Assembly: GCA_036785705.1 (NCBI GenBank)
Contig: JAWUZG010000299.1
Location: forward strand, 372,001 to 436,000
Reading direction: 5' to 3'
DNA: 64,000 bases
Source: Acanthornis magna
Taxonomy: Eukaryota > Chordata > Aves > Passeriformes > Acanthizidae
In this document: in pieces, positions 45,801 through 59,020 of the stretch
How the letters are laid out: every line of letters starts with the position of its first letter
Position numbering within the stretch: position 1 is the first letter of the stretch
Notes under the pieces: generated by a model
Databases searched by the model: none
What the model saw: the letters and a program-made list of their open reading frames with translations, nothing else
Told to the model about the DNA's origin: nothing
Program-made: the position numbers and the translations under genes

Positions 45801-48800
45801 ATTAAAAAATAAAAAACAACTCAACCCAAAATTTTCCTTATGTTGCAGGGGAATTTTCTGTGTTTCAGCTTGTGCTGAATGTGTCTTGTCTTGATACTGG
45901 GAACCGCTGAGAAGAAAGAGTTTGTCTACTCTGTGCCACTGCGCTCCCATCTTAAACCCAGGGATAGGATCCCCCTGAGCATTCTCTTCTCCAGGATGTG
46001 TGGCCCAGCTTCCCCAGCCTCTCTGTGCACAACACACACTTCAAATCCTAAACATTTTGTGGAGCTTTGCCAGACTCTCTCCAGTGTGTGGATGCCACTC
46101 ATACTGGGATCCCAAGAGCTGGGTACACTATTGCAGTGCCAGTTTCAGCCTTGGACAGTCTGTTGGCAAGGATGGTTTTCTCCTCTTACATAGGTGTACA
46201 TGTCTCGTCCAATCACTCCTTGGTTTTCCTGTGAGTATAATCCATCAATACAATATTTACCTTTGTAAAAAATCAGCCGAAGTATCATAGACCTCTGTAG
46301 TATGAGCTAAGAATGGCCTTATCTCTTATCTTAGAAGCAGTTTAAACCCCAGCAAGTTTCTGAAAGAACCCTACTTGGAAACTACACGAGTGTTTTCTAG
46401 TAAAAACAATAATGAGAACGAATGCAAGGAAACTGTGTGTGAAATTACTTCTGGTATTTCATCATTCAGATATATAATGTGAAATGATGAGGCTCCAGGC
46501 AGGAGGGAGAGTTGAATGTTAAAGGAGGCAGGTATGAGAGAAGAGTTGTGGGCATGAGCAATAACAATAGATATAGATATTTTATTTTTATTTTTCAGTA
46601 TTGAAGCTGCAGTTAAATTCACCCTACTGAAGAGACCATGTATTACTGTTCCATGAAAGATGTTAATCTGTATTTGGGCATAGGTGGTAGCTGTGGACAC
46701 AGACAACTGTTGTAGGTGTAGCTAGAAAACTAAGTTTGGGTAAAGTGTGACCCCAGGACTTGACTATAGAGCAAATCTGAACCTTAAAGCTTGAAGGTTT
46801 TTAATTGCTATATAGTCACAGGTTATTAATTGCTATATAGACACATTCAGTTAGGTTATGACATTTCCTACAAAGGTGCTGACAATGAGCATCTCCCACC
46901 AAGGCCTCCCACCAAGGGAGATGAGAAGGCAAAGTTGTTTTCTCTCCTTACAATCAAAAGAATTACTCACACAATAGTTCCCAGATACTGATTTTTGCTA
47001 CAGAATGATAAGATATAGACCATTTCCCCTTTAATTATTTTACCTATTGCATTTCATGGACCAAAGTACCTTCTAGAAAGAGTTGCTATCTTGAGTGGAT
47101 TTTTCCATTTCTTTGTTTAACATCACTACTACTAATTGGTGACAGCATATTCCCTACCAGCTCTTCTTCGACATACACATAATTTTATTTGTATTTCTGA
47201 CAGGCAAGATGCTCAAAACAGACAGAAAAAGAAAGGGAAAAGTATCTTTCTATACAGTAATAGATAGAAAATTGCATGGAGTTTGTACTTAGTCATCAAA
47301 GGGGGAAGTTGTCAAAGAATCTTTCAAAATTTAAGTGAAAGAAAAAAAAAGGCAGAAAAAGATCACTGAGTCAAAAGGTGAAATTGGTAACAAAATCCTA
47401 GAGGTTACCTGTGATCAACTCCTTCTTTTAATGCTTTATTCAGTTCAGATCTGTGCCAGAAACTTTGGGTAAGAAATATTAGAGCCATTCCAAATGTGTT
47501 TTGCAGGATAGAAAATAAACTCGTAATTTTTATGCTGAAAAATGATCAAATCCTATTTGTTTTTCTTGTTTCTTTTCTTAAATATATTACCAAAAATGGC
47601 AATACAAATTACTTAGCATTACATCATGCAGCTTGTCTTTTGTCATTTATAATCCTGCAGTTACTTGAAAACACTTAGAAAAAGCACTTAGAAAAACACT
47701 TAGAAAAGCATTTTCTCAAATGCATATACTTTTCCTATTTTTACTGTGTGTGTTATTTTTCTTTGGGGTGTTTAGATCCTGTCCTAAAAGCTACAAACAA
47801 CCAAACCTGACATGCACATTGACTGTGTTACAAAATGGAATTATTCACATAATCAGATAAAATCTACAGAAAATACTTTCCTAATGTTGCACTTAGTTCA
47901 AGTGAGTAAATCTAGAAAGATGAAAATAATAAGTTACTTAAAAATTGTTTAATCAGATAAATGCTACACAGTCAGTACTGATGGCTATTGTGTAAATCAT
48001 TTATCTTTTGATAATCACGGCAATTGTTTCCTAAAATGTCCAGTGATGGAATTGTCATTTTACTGGACAAATGAATGTAAGTAGAAGACTATCAATTTTA
48101 GCAAGCCATAATATGGACTGGCAGAATCCAAAATTCATCCATATATTCCCGTGATTGTCTGCTAAAATTTGTATTATGCATAGTTATAAATACCCATAAT
48201 TGCATTCTCATTTCCATTTAGGCAAATAAAAGACTTTTAACATCAAGGGAAGGTATTGTGTACTGCTAATGGAAACAATCTGATGTTTACTGAGTGATGG
48301 CAATCAGGAGGTGTGCAATAAAAAGCCCCTTTTTGAATATGCATGAGTGTGGCTGGAGTATCAGAAATTATCATTTCAACTGTAAAAGTTTATCAGAACT
48401 GTGGTTCTGTCAGCCACAGACGTGCTGGGATGGCAACAAGTTCTATGAGAGCTGATTTTGAAGTGAGACAATTGGTTTTGCTTTGTCCATGTTCACAAAG
48501 AAATGCGAAGTGCGAGACATCCCCAAAGGCCCCTCCATCCACGTAAAGTCCTTGTGGCAAGGAGCGGATCTGGAAAGAGCTTTGCCCACCTGCTGCAAGG
48601 GCAGCTCTTCCAAAAACCACTCAGTGAAAATTCCACTCACTATTCCAATAGCTTCAATCATTCCTGAGTGAAGAAACTTCAGAAAGACAACCTAATTAAG
48701 TTTAATTAAGGAAGAAGGAGCCTCGGGCTTATCTGGTTCTTGGTAAATGTTGTCTTGAGACCTAATGTGTCAATGCCATGCACTGATGCTGGTTTCTGAT

Positions 48801-51800
48801 AGGATTTTATTGTATCTCCAACTGTTTCGAGATAACTCACTAACATCAAAGTCTCTTTTCCTTTGGGGGAAGCAATCTTTATAATTGGAAGCACTTTCAG
48901 AGTAATCATCCCAATACAACATCTCCAGAGTATCCAAAGGCTATGTTCTTCACTTGACTGCATGACCCACTTTGCAGACTCAGGGATCTCTTGGAGGCCT
49001 TTCTACACATGGTACCAACCACGTAACCTGAGACAGTGTCCTTAAAGGGGGGAGAGCACGTTGGAGTCAGAGGCTGGGCCGCTTACCAGTCTGGAAATTA
49101 TCCTAAACAGCAGTAAAATCTGTAGGTCAATAGGGTTCGTTTTTTAAAGCTGCTTTTGGTGAGGATATTCAGACTAAGAAGTTTTTATATATACATACAC
49201 ACAAACATATATCTTTATATATTTATATTTCTGTACATACCAGAAACAGTCCTCTTGGGACCAAAATGTCTACAGTGTAGGAAGGATTGTCCTCAGGAAA
49301 GCTTTGTTTTTCTGTGGAAAACTGATTGAGGCAACCTGGGATGCTGCAGAATGACAACAACTGGAAAGAGCTAAAGAAGGCACTGAGAAACCCACGTGGA
49401 GCAAACAGAGTCTGACAGCCCTGAGCCTAAAAGGTTGTGTTTTGAGAGAGACACATGGCCCTGAGAAAGGCAACAGAGTACAGAGCACTGCTAAAACAGC
49501 ATTAAACAATTTTTAAAAAAAGGGTTTGGGTGGTTTTGGTCTTACATTGGACAAACAACTATTTGTATTTAATTACGCTGTTACTGAAGTAACACTGACT
49601 CCTTACCTCCTAAAGTTTGCCTGTTGGTAAGTTTAACACCATATAATTTATCTCTGTTGTCATTATGGGATCAGTAAAGACAAGGACCACTATCCATCTT
49701 CATCTCTCCTGAATTTCCTAAATTTCCTTCATTTCTCCTGCTTATTTCCTAAACCCACAAAACTAAAGGAAGTTCAGGTCACATAGTGAGGTCAAAGTCA
49801 AATAAAATAAATGCTTTCTCAAGTAATAGTTCAAGTGGTTTAGTAATTCCTATCAGCACAAGTGAAAGACTTCAGAAGGAATTAAACTATTAAGTAAGCA
49901 GCTCCTCAAAATAACTAAAATCATATTCTAGAAAACAATAGAGATCTGGAGAATTCACAGGGAAAATGGGAATTTCACACAAATTCACTCACCAAAAAAT
50001 TATCCAAGGATCTGTAAAGAATCTGCTTTAGGTATTTAGATGGCATCAACTACCTCTGCTTTCTACACCAGCTGATTTCTGAGTGGAATAATCCCTAAAC
50101 ATGGACAAGCATTTCGGAATCCTTTTGACAGCCAGCCACACACTCATCAGATGCTCTCTTGCAGGTGATTTCTAGCAAGTGCTGGAGGTGTTGGATGCTG
50201 TACAGCTCGAGTGTGTACAACAAACAGCTCGGGGAAGGCTGCAAACAATGAGTTATGGCAATCCAACCTTGCTGTGGTGGGCCATAAATCAAGAGCCATG
50301 GATCCTGCTGAACTAGCAATGTCCTTAACCTTGCTAAATTCCTGATGTGTAAATATGAAGACTTAACAATGTGGCCTCAGAACAAGTTTCAGGGTCAAAC
50401 ATAACACCAGAATTATTCAGCGAGGAGGCAATTTTCTATTTCCAACCAGTGGTACCATAAATGAGGTGCTGCTATTTAGCAGGCAGCAGGCCAAATAAAA
50501 TCAATTCTGGTTTAAGCGCCAAATGTTAGCAGATACTCCACACTTAACGTCTCCTAAGTATCTTTCCAGACTAGAGACAGATTTATCTAAGTCATCAGGA
50601 GCTGTTTGATACACCTATTATATTTGGATGTCATCAGCATAAAGACAGTAATTAAGATCGTGCTCATAGACCCTGCTGGGAGCACACGCTGTGCATGTTA
50701 AACAGGACAGTCCTGCTTGGGAAAGCCTGGAGTGGGAATTCCAGGCCTTGGCACTGCCCTAACACTGGCACTCAGAATTTTAAGAAATAAAGAAAAATGA
50801 CTGAACAAAATTACCATAAATTCATTTTTCATGTCTCCTATAAAAATAAGTAATGTAGAACAGACTATTATTATTCAATCTTATTGTGGCTCTAAGAAAA
50901 TCTGTAGTTTGTTATGTCAGGAGTTGCACTTCTTGGATTTTTTAAAATTTATTTTACCACCTGCCAAATAGTTACGTGCACAAGAGATGCTGAAATCCTG
51001 CTCCCTATTAATGTTGAATTAATCAAAGCTCCTAATAACTGCATGGAGTGAGGGAAAATTTAGAAAAGGAATATGCAGTATTAGGATTTATAAACTGCTT
51101 GTTTTGCAACTCTGCTTAATTATTAGCATCTAATTAATTATCCACTATATAAGAGGGGAGATTAAAGAGATATTTCTCCTCTCAGGAATAAAAAAGTCAG
51201 TTTAGAACTTTGAATTTGTCTTTTATTGACCTGTTGAAATTTGTTTCAGGCTTTCCTACAAACGATTGCTTTCTATTTCACAGGTATGAAGTATTTAGCT
51301 CTTGTCCACATGTCCCCAACCTTTAAAATTTGAAGAAAAAAGTTTAAAAGGAATTCAGAGGAACAGATTAATTTATTCGACTCCCTTTTTAGGTTACTGG
51401 AGAGTTTTTGGTTTGCTGGAATTTGCATTCTTTTAATTAATTGCACTGGGAGCTGTGCAGAGGAGAGGGGTTTTGGGAAAAAGCTCATAAACAAGCAAGT
51501 GAAGCAAAAGCCTCAACTTGAAATATAACATTAAACTTCTGAGTTCGGTTTCCTTTCCTGTGAGCAATGTAATGTGTATTTAATGTATTCATCACTCACT
51601 GTAACCTTTATACATTCACATGAATAAAAATGTATTTAGTCTGACAGCTTTTTTAGTTTTATATAAATAAAAAAATGTATTTTTAAATTTTCTCTGCAGC
51701 TGAGCAGAAATGCTCTTCCTGAATGCTCTTTCCTTCTTAGTGGTGTCTAGATATGAATCTGATTAAAAACAAGATAAAATTGGAGCTTGTTTCGCACAGA

Positions 51801-52108
51801 ATACAAAATTCATCAGATTTCTCACAGGTTTTTTATTATTTTTCACTGTTGCTGCGCCTGTTTATTCGAGAAACCTGACAGTTCTCTAAAATTATGTTAT
51901 ATATACCACAAGATAGCTAAGGAAGAAAGAAAAAAAAGGAAAAAGAGGAAGAAAAACAAAAGAGAGAATGTAATTGGTGTTGGGTCAAAATTTAAAATAC
52001 CGAGATGGATGCAGGATGGTGCCTTCAGCTGTCCTAACTCCATGGGAAAAGCATTATTTAATCTGCTGCAGCCTATTCTTTTTTCCCAGAGATGAGTAAG
52101 GGAAATGT
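45801..52108. other. Long AT-rich stretch, no confirmed gene
   Basis: Small tandem repeats occur at 46798-46850 (TTAATTGCTATATAG twice) and 47672-47705 (CACTTAGAAAAA-type units). Minus-strand frames at 48406-48966 are discussed as a finding. No other feature is recognised. Confidence 0.5.
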
Positions 52109-52367
52109 TTTTCCTTTCCTTTCCTTTCCTTTCCTTTCCTTTCCTTTCCTTTCCTTTCCTTTCCTTTCCTTTCCTTTCCTTTCCTTTCCTTTCCTTTCCT
52201 TTCCTTTCCTTTCCTTTCCTTTCCTTTCCTTTCCTTTCCTTTCCTTTCCTTTCCTTTCCTTTCCTTTCCTTTCCTTTCCTTTCCTCTCCTCTCCTCTCCT
52301 CTCCTCTCCTCTCCTCTCCTCTCCTCTCCTCTCCTCTCCTCTCCTCTCCTCTCCTCTCCTCTCCTCT
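52109..52367 (+). repeat. (TTTCC)n then (TCTCC)n polypyrimidine microsatellite
   Basis: About 35 perfect TTTCC units (52109-52284) are followed without a break by about 16-17 TCTCC units to 52367. The minus strand is entirely purine. Six-frame translations give long Lys-Glu-Arg-Gly or Phe-Leu-Ser-Pro runs; these are not proteins. Confidence 0.98.
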
Positions 52368-55300
52368 TCAGATTTTTTTTCCTTGAGCCTATTGCAATTG
52401 GAGGTCTCTGAATCAGAATCACTGCCTTGGCACATCTCAGGAGGAAAATTTTAACAATTCAAAGCCCTTGATAAGACACAGCAAAGGGCCCTGTCCTTAC
52501 TATGGTTCTGTGGACTCAAAACACCCAAACAGAATTGCAGAAAGATTTTGCTAATTTTTTTTTCTTTTCTTTCTTTTTTTTTTCTATTTCTTTTTTTTTC
52601 TTTATTTTTTTTATTTTATTTTATTTATTTATTTCTCAAAATATAATCCTGGTGAGAAGCTGTGATTTTATTCCAAGAGAACTTTAACTGAGTTTATTAG
52701 TCTTAGCCCGTGGAAGTATTAAAATTCTTAACCTTTAAAAATACAAAGCAGAGAATGGAGTTTCTGTCCCCTTTATACAGGGAAATTAAAGCAAAAATGA
52801 GTATGTCAACAGTACCCATAACTGCTAAGAAAGTCCCATTTGAGCAGCATTTTTTACACAAACTGACTTTGCTAAATGCTTCCTTTAGAAGGGAACAAAA
52901 TTTCTGTTTAGAGAGAAAAATGTTCCCTACACCAAATAAAATAAGAAGATTGCTGCTGAAGTGTTACCAAATTTTTAATAATTATGAAGTATTTTCACGT
53001 TAAGTTTGAGAAACAGCGACATAAACTTTCCATGCCTGGAATAAATTTAGTTAAATTCAATGTAATGTGAATATCAGAGAATTATTCATAACCCTTACAG
53101 AAAACTGTCTGAATGCTCCGAGGACAAAGTACATTTTCACTTCATCTTTATTCTCCTACGGTACACAAGGGCAAATGAGGATTTATGAGAGAAATACATG
53201 AGGAAATAGCTTAAGTGAGCCTGACTCAACAAATATTTATATAAATACATGCAAGGTTACTAACACTGGGTTTGATAGTGAAGATTAATTTCTAGAAAAC
53301 AGCAAGAAATATGTTTTCTCAGGCTTCAACTTTGGCAGGAGTTGCTACAACTTTTAAATGAAATCCAGCCCTGCACCTGTTTTTTAGGGAAAGGATTGGG
53401 AGGGTCTGAATCATGACTCTGCAATTCTGTGAAAAATCTGACAAATATTTAGTGTAAGCACCTTCCAACACCTTGCCTGTGAGCTAACAAGTTTGAACCG
53501 TTGATTGTACCAGAAATGCTGTTGATGTTCCAGCTCAGAAACTGAATTCCAAGGCTTGTGGATTATTCAATATTCGTGTATCACCAAAAAATGCACATTA
53601 TTGTTGATTCCAATCATTGAACTAACAGAACTGCACAATATTTCTCAGGTCTAACTGCAGAATTAAAGTTCCTCCATGTTTCAGCATAGGAACATATTTA
53701 TAATTACAGTCACAGGGGAATAAGATATAAATGTTATGATTAGCTCTTTTTTCAGACCACAAATATTTACAAGCCAAGCTCATTCATGAAGTTCTTGTGA
53801 GATGTTCTGAATCAACTCTGTGATAATTTCCTTCACTCCCATATAAATTTGCCAACAAATATTTACAATTTTTGTCAATGTTTCAGAGACTAAAATATTC
53901 TTATGCTTTTAATGTATTTATTGCTATTTTGGCTTGGGCCAGAAATAAGAGGAGTTAATTTCTTACTAAATTAAAAGTTACTTTTACTGTCCAATGATAT
54001 TCATACAAGGCTTGATTTTTTAAAATTTTATTTTTGTCTTTAAATACGTAATCATATAAAAAGATGCTATCTGAACATAAGCATCAGTCTGTTTTAATTT
54101 GATTCTATGAACATTTAAATGGGAATAAATCAAGATAAAAGGCAATAATTATCTGGCCAACATTGTCTTAGTGGCCTAATTCTCCACAGTATAAGAATTC
54201 TGTTTTGTGTGTGAACACATCTTTTTACTTGGCCTATTCAAACATAGGATTAGCTCAAAAGGGCCAGTAACTCGTTCAGATTTATATAGGAAAGAGAAGC
54301 CAATATTCACCTTGATATTTCTGTTTGCATCATTGTCAATATTGTATAACACTTTTAAGATAAGATAACATGTATTTGGTTCTATGCTGTCTTGGTATTG
54401 TATCAGTTTTTCCCTGGCCACCTACTCCATTACTATGAATATAAATATGTGCGATATTCTGGGTTTCAGAAGGCTGACTCATGCTTAAGAATTAACTTTT
54501 TTTAAGTGCTTAGACTTCTGCTGAATTCTAATAAATAATTCTCCTGTGTCCTATCCTTACAAAAGGTTTTATAAAGATTATTCTGGTATTTTCTATAACA
54601 GCCTCTTTTCTTTTTTCTCAAATTTATGTTTTGCACTAATGCAAGTCATCAGTTTCCAGTGAGATTTTCAGCAAAGTTTAAAATACCTGTTCTTTTAAGG
54701 ACTTTAACAGTCTGCCTAATTAAATAATTGCACCATTTTTTCTGGTCAAGTTATAAATAAAATCATCCCTTGTGTGTAAACAATATTATTAGATGTTGCT
54801 TTCCTTCAAAATGGTTCAGGTTTATTGAAGTCATCTCCAGGTTTCTTGCTAGATTTACTTTGCATTTCACAAGCATTTTCAATATTTTCCAAAACTCTTG
54901 CAATATAAACTGTATTTTGTCTTGGTTTTCCAAAATGTTACAATACATACTTTTGTTTTAATGAGAAAAATCACCAATTTGCAGATGTCAAAAGCAGTTC
55001 CCAGAGACAACGCTTTGAAGACCAATTCACTTTTTATTTGACAAATGGCAAATATTTAAAACATTTTTTGTTTTGAGGACAGAAAAGTCATCATACAAAC
55101 ACAACTAAACTATTTGGTGGCTTTAGGGAGAGAAAAGATGAAGAAGGATTCAAAGGGAGATGCAGAGCTGGGAAATAACTTATATTTTCCATTCTTTTAT
55201 AAGAAACATTAAGCAAAAAGAGTAAAATTAACTTACTGAGAATGCTGGGAGTTTGAGCTTGTTAATGATTGAGTTACTTCAAATAGTTTTTAAAAATAAA

Positions 55301-56014
55301 AAGGTCACCTTTAGCAAAGACCTCAAGAAGATGTCATTGATCTCAGTTTTAAGAAAATTTGTATTCCACACAGTATTTAATTTTTGGTAAATTAGGTGAA
55401 ATATATTCTAATAAGACAATACTTTACATTTATGAAAAATCTTATTTAGCAGAATTAGGCCTTTTTGATGTTTTCAGTGTTCTTTGAACCTGTCATGAAA
55501 GCTGACAGTCATATACCAGCGAAGCACATCACAGGCTCGATTTATTGGGATTTTCAAAGTACTTTTTGAAAATATTCATATAAATACCAAAAAACTCTGA
55601 TATTCTAAGCACCTACAGGGCTCTGCAGCCCACTCAAGAGTTTCCTCAACCGAAGGCTCTTCTCATGCCTGATTGTCTTCAATGGATAAGAATAGATATT
55701 TGCTTATAAAAATGCTTTTGCCTGTAACAAAACACTGTATTCAATTAGCTGAGCATTATTGCTTTGTTCATTTTCTCAACTACCAGATGCAAAACAGACA
55801 CATCTATATTAGGAAGTCAGAGATGAAAATGTTTTGGAGTTTTTTAGTGTAATGTTTCTTATTCATAATTTCACTTTCCAATGATATTCTGACATTGAGT
55901 ATCACATAAGAAAGTGTATTTCTTGTCCCAGTTATTACTGCAGTGCTTGGAAACACCAAGAACAGAGCAGAAATTTTTAACAGCTTATATTTTGATTGGT
56001 AACATGGTCTTGTA
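52368..56014. other. AT-rich non-coding spacer
   Basis: It begins with a T-rich tract at 52553-52634 (TTTC and TTTA units). The rest is AT-rich without a recognised gene or repeat family. Confidence 0.55.
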
Positions 56015-56085
56015 GAGGGATCTGGATAGATTGGAGCATTGGGCAGCCATCAGGGTCGTGGAATTTGAGAGGGACAGATGTGGAA
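56015..56085 (+). mobile_element. Decayed CR1 body-like fragment, sense
   Basis: GAGGGATCTGGATAGATTGG and AGCATTGGGC resemble the internal CR1 text GACCTGGACAGGCTGGAGAG. Weak. Confidence 0.4.
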
Positions 56086-56423
56086 CTGGAGATGGCAGTG
56101 AGATCTTCCTGCTGTGTTATGCCAGGATGTGTGGGAGCAGCTCAAAGCCCTGGTGGGCGCTCACAGTGTCCCCTCCTGTTTCACTGATGAATTCTCCACT
56201 CAGAGCACAACTCCAGAGACACTCCAGAGCTCACCTGCACATACTGTCAGAGTCAGGCTTGCACCATCTTAACCGTGAGACAGCACAATTCCTGGGGTCA
56301 GCCCTCAAAGGTCTGATGAAGTGCCAGAAAGAATGTGCAGACATTGTTTGGATTGGATGATTTTGGGGTTTTGTGGGAGTCAGGATGTTCATCTGGCATG
56401 AAAACAGAGTTTAGGCAAAGAAT

Positions 56424-56845
56424 CAGAGATTCATTGAATCTTTAATGCTTAGGGGGCTTTAAAGAGCCCCTTAAGATCATCGAGTCCAAACATCAATCCA
56501 GTGCCACCAACACGTTCCCAGCTAAACCAGTGCCACAGCCACATGTTGTTTTGAACACTTCCAAGGACAGTGACTTCACCACTGCCCTGGGCAGTGTGTT
56601 CCAATTCTTGAACAACCTTTCTGTGAAGGAATTTTCCCATTATCCACCCTGAGCCTCCCCTGGCGCAGCCTGAGGCTGTTTCCTCTCCTCCTGTCCCTGT
56701 TCCCTGCAAGCACAGCCCGACCCCCCTGGCTGTCCCCTCCTGTCAGGAGTTGTGCAGAGCCACAAGGTTCCCCTGAGCCTCCTTTTCTCCAGGCTGAGCC
56801 CTTTCCCAGCTCTCTCAGCCGCTCCTCATCAGACTTGTGCTCCAA
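56424..56845 (-). mobile_element. CR1 LINE 3' fragment, antisense
   Basis: GAGATTCATTGAATCTTTAA and AAGATCATCGAGTCCAAACA lead to TGGCGCAGCCTGAGGCTGTT and CTTTCCCAGCTCTCTCAGCC. About 420 bp, the same subfamily as 42436-42898 in the opposite orientation. Confidence 0.93.
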
Positions 56846-58386
56846 AACATCAATTCGAAATCGTTTAACCCTGAGCAAATACTGCTCAGCTCCATGAAAG
56901 GTAAATAAATAAAGGAAATTTCTCTTACTGTATTAGTATCTATCCAGACAGTGTGGACTATACAGCTGTGCAGATCCTTGCAAGCACTTCTTACTAGGTG
57001 CATTTAATTTAGATCTGCCCTTCCCTAGAACAACATTTCAATTTTACACATTTAGATACCTAATCTGCAAAAACAAATCTTTCCTGGCATGTAAGTGAAG
57101 TTTCGGAAGACTTTGGTACCAGGATTGTTTCACCTTTCAGAATATATAAATTAATAACATTATGTATCTTTAGTTCCTGCATGTTAACCAGCAAATGCAT
57201 AAATGTATTTATAAATTTATGACTCTGACAGAAAACTCTGTGAGTATTCCCTGATTCTTTGGCACCGTGTCTGTCACAGAGGTAAGACTGTCTGGCCTCC
57301 TAATGAGGATCCTTGCAGTGCAAATCAAAAGTTTCCAAAATCTCTGAGAGAATCTGCTCCTGTAATGCTTTGTTCTCCTGAACTCCAAATAATGCTTTAA
57401 TCTTGGATCGACAAATTCTTGAAGCTTTTACTTAGTTTTAAAAGTAACATGGCTATCTTGAAGGAACATTGACAGTCTCTGTGAATAAACTCATAATGAG
57501 TGTCATTTTTTATGAAAACAAACAAGCACTTATTTCTTTATAGAAGCCTAAAGAAACCCATTGTCTAATAAACTAATTGGGGTCATATATCTGAGTATAA
57601 AAATATCACAGAGAGCACCTCATGTCTAAAACATCGTGTGAACTGCACCATCAGACCACTAGTGAAGTCAGATATTGGCAATCCATTATGCAATATTTTC
57701 ATTCTCCTGTTAGGTAGCATCACAAATATGCTAATTTTATACTCTAAATTTCACATACCTAATCATGCCAGTGTGATCTATATCCATTTTTCTTAATTTT
57801 TCTATGTTTAACTTATTTCTCATTTGTGTAGGAACAAAAATCTAAATCCTGCTGATGGCTGTAGCAGCTGCTTCATTTCACTTGCCATGTTTGGTATCCT
57901 GATGGCACTTCACTGCATCTGATTACTGTGTTTTAATGGTGCAGTCAATTCAGGAATACCGTAGAGCAGTAAGTGCCTTTTTTGAACAATAAGTGTCTTT
58001 CTATAAATAAATAAAAAAATATATAAAAAGGAAACAGTCTATAAGTTCTTATTAAATCCTTCTCTTACCAATTTAAACAAATCTCATATGTACACAGGCA
58101 AATAATTTCTGTCAAACTCTTTGAAAAAAAGGCATCATCCACTGCTTTAATTTACATTTTGTTCTAAAGAATCAAGGTTTTTGTTTCAAGGGCTTGCAGC
58201 ATCTCATTGTTTGTATTCACAGAATTATTTGTACAGTGGGACACCACACTACAGAGGATTATACTGTCGCATCAGAACATGAGGTTTCTCACTGATTCCT
58301 TTAGAATTTCAAACTCTCCTAAAATGTGAATCACTTTTCCAATTTTGCAATTAGGCCCATAATGCTCCATTTCTGCACGCATTTAA
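56846..58386. other. AT-rich non-coding spacer
   Basis: Nothing recognised. Confidence 0.55.
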
Positions 58387-58568
58387 ATCATAGATTTAGG
58401 ATGGTTTTGGTTGGAAGGGACCTTAAAGAACATCTAATCCTCCCCTCCTGCCATGGGCAGGGACACCTTCCACTGTCCCAGGTTGTTCCAAGCCCCATCC
58501 AGCCTGGCTTTGGACACTGCCAGGGATGGGGTGTTCACAGATTCTCTGGGGGCAGCTCTAAGTCTGGA
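58387..58568 (-). mobile_element. CR1 LINE 3' fragment, antisense
   Basis: GGTTTTGGTTGGAAGGGACC, CATGGGCAGGGACACCTTCC and CACTGCCAGGGATGGGGTGT. Confidence 0.92.
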
Positions 58569-58945
58569 AGCCTTTCCAGATTTTGGAATGGTAGGAAATC
58601 AGCTTAGGAAGCCAGACTCGGAAGCCCAGAGCCCTTTGTCCTGACTGCAGCAATCACTGAGCCACAGCAGGGCTCCCTTTTCCCTCCTATCCTCCCTCTC
58701 TTGGTGGCACAGCACTCTGGGTTGTCTCTACTCAGGCCACTCGATAGCTTGGTCACCACATTATTTTCCTGAAGGGGAAGGAGTGCCTGGGTTTCAAAGG
58801 ATGCAGCTATTGAGGGCTTCCAGGCAGAGGCTTTTGACAGAAAAGTGTGAAACCCATCATGGGATACGTCTTCAGGGAAAGGGGCGGTGATGGTGTGCTG
58901 GACACTCCTTGAGCACTGTTCTCAGGGATGCAAACAGATCTTCAC

Positions 58946-59020
58946 TCAAGTGCAAGGTGTTGGAACTGGACCATCTTTAAGGTCCTTCCAATCCAAGCTG
59001 TTCTCTGGTTCTGTAAATGA
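58946..59020 (+). mobile_element. Short CR1 3' end, sense
   Basis: AGGTGTTGGAACTGGACCAT, CTTTAAGGTCCTTCCAATCC and GGTTCTGTAAATGATGG. Confidence 0.78.

Noticed and set aside
52054..52454. Lys/Glu/Arg/Gly- or Phe/Leu/Ser/Pro-repeat proteins of about 120 residues
   Set aside because: Pure translation of the pentamer microsatellite in all frames.
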